In this document: piece by piece, positions 6,572-8,139 of the stretch | Layout: each line of letters begins with the position of its first letter | Position numbering within the stretch: the stretch's first letter is position 1 | Origin: Deferribacteres bacterium | Lineage (GTDB): Bacteria; Nitrospirota; Thermodesulfovibrionia; UBA6902 | Length of the DNA: 8,139 nucleotides | Direction: 5' to 3' | NCBI GenBank assembly: GCA_013152795.1 | Contig: JAADFS010000059.1 | Coordinates: 1-8,139 of the forward strand | Notes under the pieces: generated by a model | What the model saw: only the letters and a program-made list of their open reading frames with translations | Databases searched by the model: none | Told to the model about the DNA's origin: nothing | Position numbers and translations under genes: made by a program

Positions 6572-6775
6572 TTATCCGACCACCTTGTACCCGGCGGCCT
6601 GGACTGCACCCGCAATTTCATCCCTGCTGGTCTTTGAATCATCATAGACCACGGTTGCGCTTCCAACGGAAACGTCCGAAGAGGTGACGCCGACTATACC
6701 GTCGATAGCCTTTTTCACGCTCGATACACAGTGACCGCAGCTCATACCCTCGATTTTCAAAGTAATCTCAGCCAT
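6572..6775 (-). CDS. Heavy-metal-associated domain protein (CopZ-like)
   Basis: Single HMA domain of 67 residues, the size of free-standing copper chaperones such as CopZ. The metal-binding motif GMSCGHC lies at 10-16, with C13 and C16 as ligands. The rest follows the beta-alpha-beta-beta-alpha-beta pattern, ending in the usual AGYKVVG. The ATG at 6775 is preceded at 5 nt by GGAGGG (6781-6786), which beats an upstream in-frame ATG at 6790. The first 8 bases overlap the end of the RseC-like gene, so the two are surely co-transcribed and probably translationally coupled. Binding of Cu(I) or a similar soft metal is expected from the family; the real metal and client are unknown. No P-type metal ATPase or metal-responsive regulator lies in this window, so its partner may be elsewhere or may be the RseC-like protein. 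Confidence 0.92.
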   Translation of the reverse strand: MAEITLKIEGMSCGHCVSSVKKAIDGIVGVTSSDVSVGSATVVYDDSKTSRDEIAGAVQAAGYKVVG

Positions 6776-7214
6776 TTTTACCCTCCGCAATAATTGATTC
6801 GATTACAGGTTTATATTCTGTCTTTTTGTTCATTCCGGATGACAGTATCTTGAGCGGCAGCAGTGATATAAAAAACAGCAAGAACCCTCCTGCTGCGGCA
6901 AGGAGGTCGGAATCGGTTTTCGGGAAATACGCCGGGAGATAAACCTTCCCCAGCACTGCACCGATGATCAGCGCAAAGACCGGCAGGACGTAGATAAGCA
7001 TTGCGCCCTTGAAATAACTGTATGATTTCATAACGATCTTCACCTTCTGGCCCACTGAGGCACCGACTGCATTGATGGCTTCTGTTTCCACGCCCTCTTC
7101 GGGTACATCGCACACATCCTTTTCACAGCTTTCACAGCAGCTTGCCTTCCTTGAGACCAGCACCCTGGCTGTCATACCATCGATACTCTTGACTACGCCG
7201 ATCTCTTCTTCCAT
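6768..7214 (-). CDS. RseC/SoxR-reducing-system family membrane protein
   Basis: Inner-membrane protein of 148 aa in the RseC/MucC family. E. coli RseC is linked to sigma-E control and to reduction of SoxR with the Rsx/Rnf complex. The N-terminal domain (EEIGVVKSIDGMTARVLVSRKASC) leads to a cysteine cluster at C26, C27, C30 and C35, in the place of the family's four-cysteine motif. GASVGQKVKIVM precedes two hydrophobic helices at about 70-89 and 104-121. Start: the ATG at 7214 has AGGAGG (7223-7228) at 8 nt. A GTG at 7223, which would add three residues, overlaps that site and is unlikely. The gene overlaps the HMA gene by 8 bp. No rnf, rsx, soxR or rpoE gene is visible, so a redox or metal role together with the HMA protein is inference. 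The cysteine spacing is slightly unusual in having an adjacent CC pair. Confidence 0.85.
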   Translation of the reverse strand: MEEEIGVVKSIDGMTARVLVSRKASCCESCEKDVCDVPEEGVETEAINAVGASVGQKVKIVMKSYSYFKGAMLIYVLPVFALIIGAVLGKVYLPAYFPKTDSDLLAAAGGFLLFFISLLPLKILSSGMNKKTEYKPVIESIIAEGKNG

Positions 7215-7261
7215 CCGTTCCACCTCCTGTAGCTCAGCGCATCACTCCGCACGGCATATCA

Positions 7262-7324
7262 GGTTCCCGTGATTCGTGTCCGTTGTTCGTGACCGTAAAA
7301 GACAAAGAACTCGGAACCCTGAAC
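7262..7324. repeat. Heptad-type repeat tract upstream of the RseC-like gene
   Basis: Read on the minus strand, 7324-7304 consists of three heptads (GTTCAGG, GTTCCGA, GTTCTTT), then GTCTTTT to 7297. These resemble the GTTCAAA/GTTCTGA units after murJ but lie in the opposite orientation. The adjoining 7262-7296 is another degenerate tract with recurring ACGAAC, ACGGAC and CGAATC words. With the hairpin at 7335-7350 and the promoter-like site, this accounts for most of the 227-bp gap at 7215-7441. Confidence 0.55.
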
Positions 7325-7334
7325 TTTGTTTTCC

Positions 7335-7350
7335 GGCAGACTCCTCTGCC
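7335..7350. other. Small perfect hairpin in the leader region
   Basis: GGCAGA (7335-7340) and TCTGCC (7345-7350) form a 6-bp stem around a 4-nt loop. There is no T-tract on either side. It would fall in the predicted long leader of the RseC-like operon; any function is unknown. Confidence 0.35.
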
Positions 7351-7378
7351 CGTTTATGAACATTGGGTTAAGGACACA

Positions 7379-7426
7379 ATGATGTACTGATGATGTATTA
7401 TAAAAAAAATAAACCTTAATTGTGAA
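7379..7426 (-). promoter_or_regulatory. Candidate promoter and operator-like repeat upstream of the RseC-like operon
   Basis: On the minus strand TTCACA (7421-7426, five of six -35 matches) is followed after 18 bp by a perfect TATAAT (7397-7402). The spacer is T-rich. Just downstream of the -10 box, TACATCAT occurs twice (7390-7397 and 7379-7386) with an 11-bp period, about one helical turn, over the expected transcription start. That position fits an operator, but no regulator gene is nearby. The resulting leader to the RseC-like ATG would be about 175 nt. Confidence 0.5.
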
Positions 7427-7441
7427 GAAAATATGAATCCG

Positions 7442-8067
7442 TCAGTGCAACTCCTCGTAATACGCCCTCCCTGCACAGGCCCTGCATAAAAGCATGCCTT
7501 CCTTTCTGACCTCTCTCCTGTCCTGCACATGCTCTCCGCATTTTTCACATTCAACCCTCTCAGGGGCCTTCCGGGCATGTCCTCCTCCGGGATTTCAACA
7601 GAAACCTCACGCCACGCGAACAGTTCATCATCAGGCATCACCTTGTAGGCTGCGGTCTGGCGCTGATACTTCTCCTTGATTTCAGGGAAGTAATTCATGG
7701 CCGTGTTGCGGGATTCCTCCTTTGCCAGTACCCTGACACCCCTGAAGCGGTTTGTACCGGGGTCTTTTTTGCCGAGATTCACAAACGTGGCGGCCATCTT
7801 GCCGTAGTCCATAAACTTCAGCGTCCTTTTGCCGAGGCTGCATCCTGTGACCGACTGGATTGCATCCGTCGCGCACCTGTCTATCTCCACATACACAATA
7901 ATGTTCTTCCTGTCCTTTCCCCTGGGGTCGGTGATGCCCGCCTTCCCGAGCCCGAACATGCTCATCCTTACGCCGAGCACCTGTCCGGGGCAGAGGTGGC
8001 CGTGTATTCTTACTGATTCATCAAGCAGCCTTTCAAAATCCGATCCTTTCTTTTCTTCTTCAGTCAC
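7442..8067 (-). pseudogene. FmdE-family protein, frameshifted before its zinc finger
   Basis: Related to formylmethanofuran dehydrogenase subunit E (FmdE), a family widespread in anaerobes outside methanogens and of unclear role. The GTG start at 8067 has AGGGAG (8074-8079) at 6 nt. The N-terminal FmdE domain has HGHLCPG at 22-28, DRCATDAIQSVTGCSLG at 63-79 (C65, C76) and DYGKMAATF following, the expected metal-binding pattern. The frame stays family-like through VSVEIPEEDMPGRPLR, then breaks near 7553-7560. The -1 frame continues with VECEKCGEHVQ and LLCRACAGRAYYEELH, a classic four-cysteine zinc finger, and stops at 7442-7444. One missing base explains this and would restore about 208 aa. 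As it stands the frame runs on to 7354 with an unrelated tail. A sequencing or assembly error is as likely as a true mutation. It is transcribed alone, upstream of and in the same direction as the RseC-like operon. Confidence 0.85.
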
Positions 8068-8096
8068 CGGTTTCTCCCTTCCTGAATTTTAATCCA

Positions 8097-8126
8097 AATT
8101 TACACCCTTTGCCTGTGTTGTGTCAA
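8097..8126 (-). promoter_or_regulatory. Candidate promoter of the FmdE-family gene
   Basis: A perfect TTGACA (8121-8126, minus strand) is followed after 18 bp by TAAATT (8097-8102, four of six -10 matches). The predicted start near 8090 leaves a short leader containing the AGGGAG ribosome-binding site, so position and order are consistent. Confidence 0.5.
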
Positions 8127-8139
8127 TAATCCGGCTATT

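Noticed and set aside
7221..7223. GTG start for the RseC-like gene
   Set aside because: It overlaps the AGGAGG site at 7223-7228, which is well spaced (8 nt) for the ATG at 7214.
7354..7560. Extended C-terminus of the FmdE-like protein with a hydrophobic tail
   Set aside because: After the frameshift the zero-frame residues have no family resemblance, whereas the -1 frame encodes a proper zinc finger and stop. The tail is an artefact of the broken frame.
7545..7565. Programmed -1 frameshift at the FmdE break
   Set aside because: The zero-frame codons there (CTG AGA GGG TTG) do not form an X XXY YYZ slippery heptamer, and no stimulatory pseudoknot or stem is obvious downstream. An indel is simpler.
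1..8139. Search for CRISPR arrays, tRNA genes, insertion sequences, prophage or defence genes
   Set aside because: No repeat-spacer pattern, tRNA cloverleaf, transposase, integrase or defence-type domain was recognised. Nearly all of the window is covered by well-known gene families.

Overview
This window reads as an ordinary stretch of a Gram-negative bacterial chromosome. LptE (outer-membrane LPS assembly) and MurJ imply an envelope with LPS and peptidoglycan. GC content is moderate to high by eye, with frequent AGG arginine and ATA isoleucine codons. Those features together with an FmdE-family protein fit a Nitrospirota (Thermodesulfovibrionia-like) or deltaproteobacterial anaerobe. The taxonomic guess is inference; no rRNA or other marker settles it.

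Layout. Bases 1-3850 (+) hold leuS (5' end cut by the window), lptE and holA, tightly packed and probably one transcript; the same gene order is known from E. coli. Converging on holA, and overlapping its last 32 bases, is rpsT (-, ribosomal protein S20). Its Shine-Dalgarno spacing argues for a TTG start at 4115 rather than the ATG at 4121. Divergent from rpsT is murJ (+, 4202-5764, lipid II flippase); the two share an 80-86 bp promoter region. A 124-bp gap (5765-5888) then holds a degenerate heptanucleotide array and a GC-rich perfect hairpin. It is followed by a metallo-beta-lactamase-fold hydrolase of glyoxalase II type (5889-6512, +).

The right third is on the minus strand. An RseC/SoxR-reducing-system family membrane protein (7214-6768) overlaps by 8 bp a small heavy-metal-associated (CopZ-like) protein (6775-6572). 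Upstream lie a promoter-like site, an 11-bp-spaced direct repeat and another heptad-type repeat tract. Beyond that is an FmdE-family gene (8067-7442), whose reading frame is broken just before its C-terminal four-cysteine zinc finger. A promoter with a perfect TTGACA box lies upstream of it.

The genes serve translation (leuS, rpsT), replication (holA), envelope building (lptE, murJ), and metal or redox handling (RseC-like, HMA, FmdE-like, MBL hydrolase). I found no phage, CRISPR, toxin-antitoxin, transposon or biosynthetic cluster. The most interesting non-genic signal is a 7-bp-period repeat family that occurs in two intergenic gaps and also inside the leuS coding sequence. The largest stretch without a gene is 227 bp (7215-7441), and its contents are described below.
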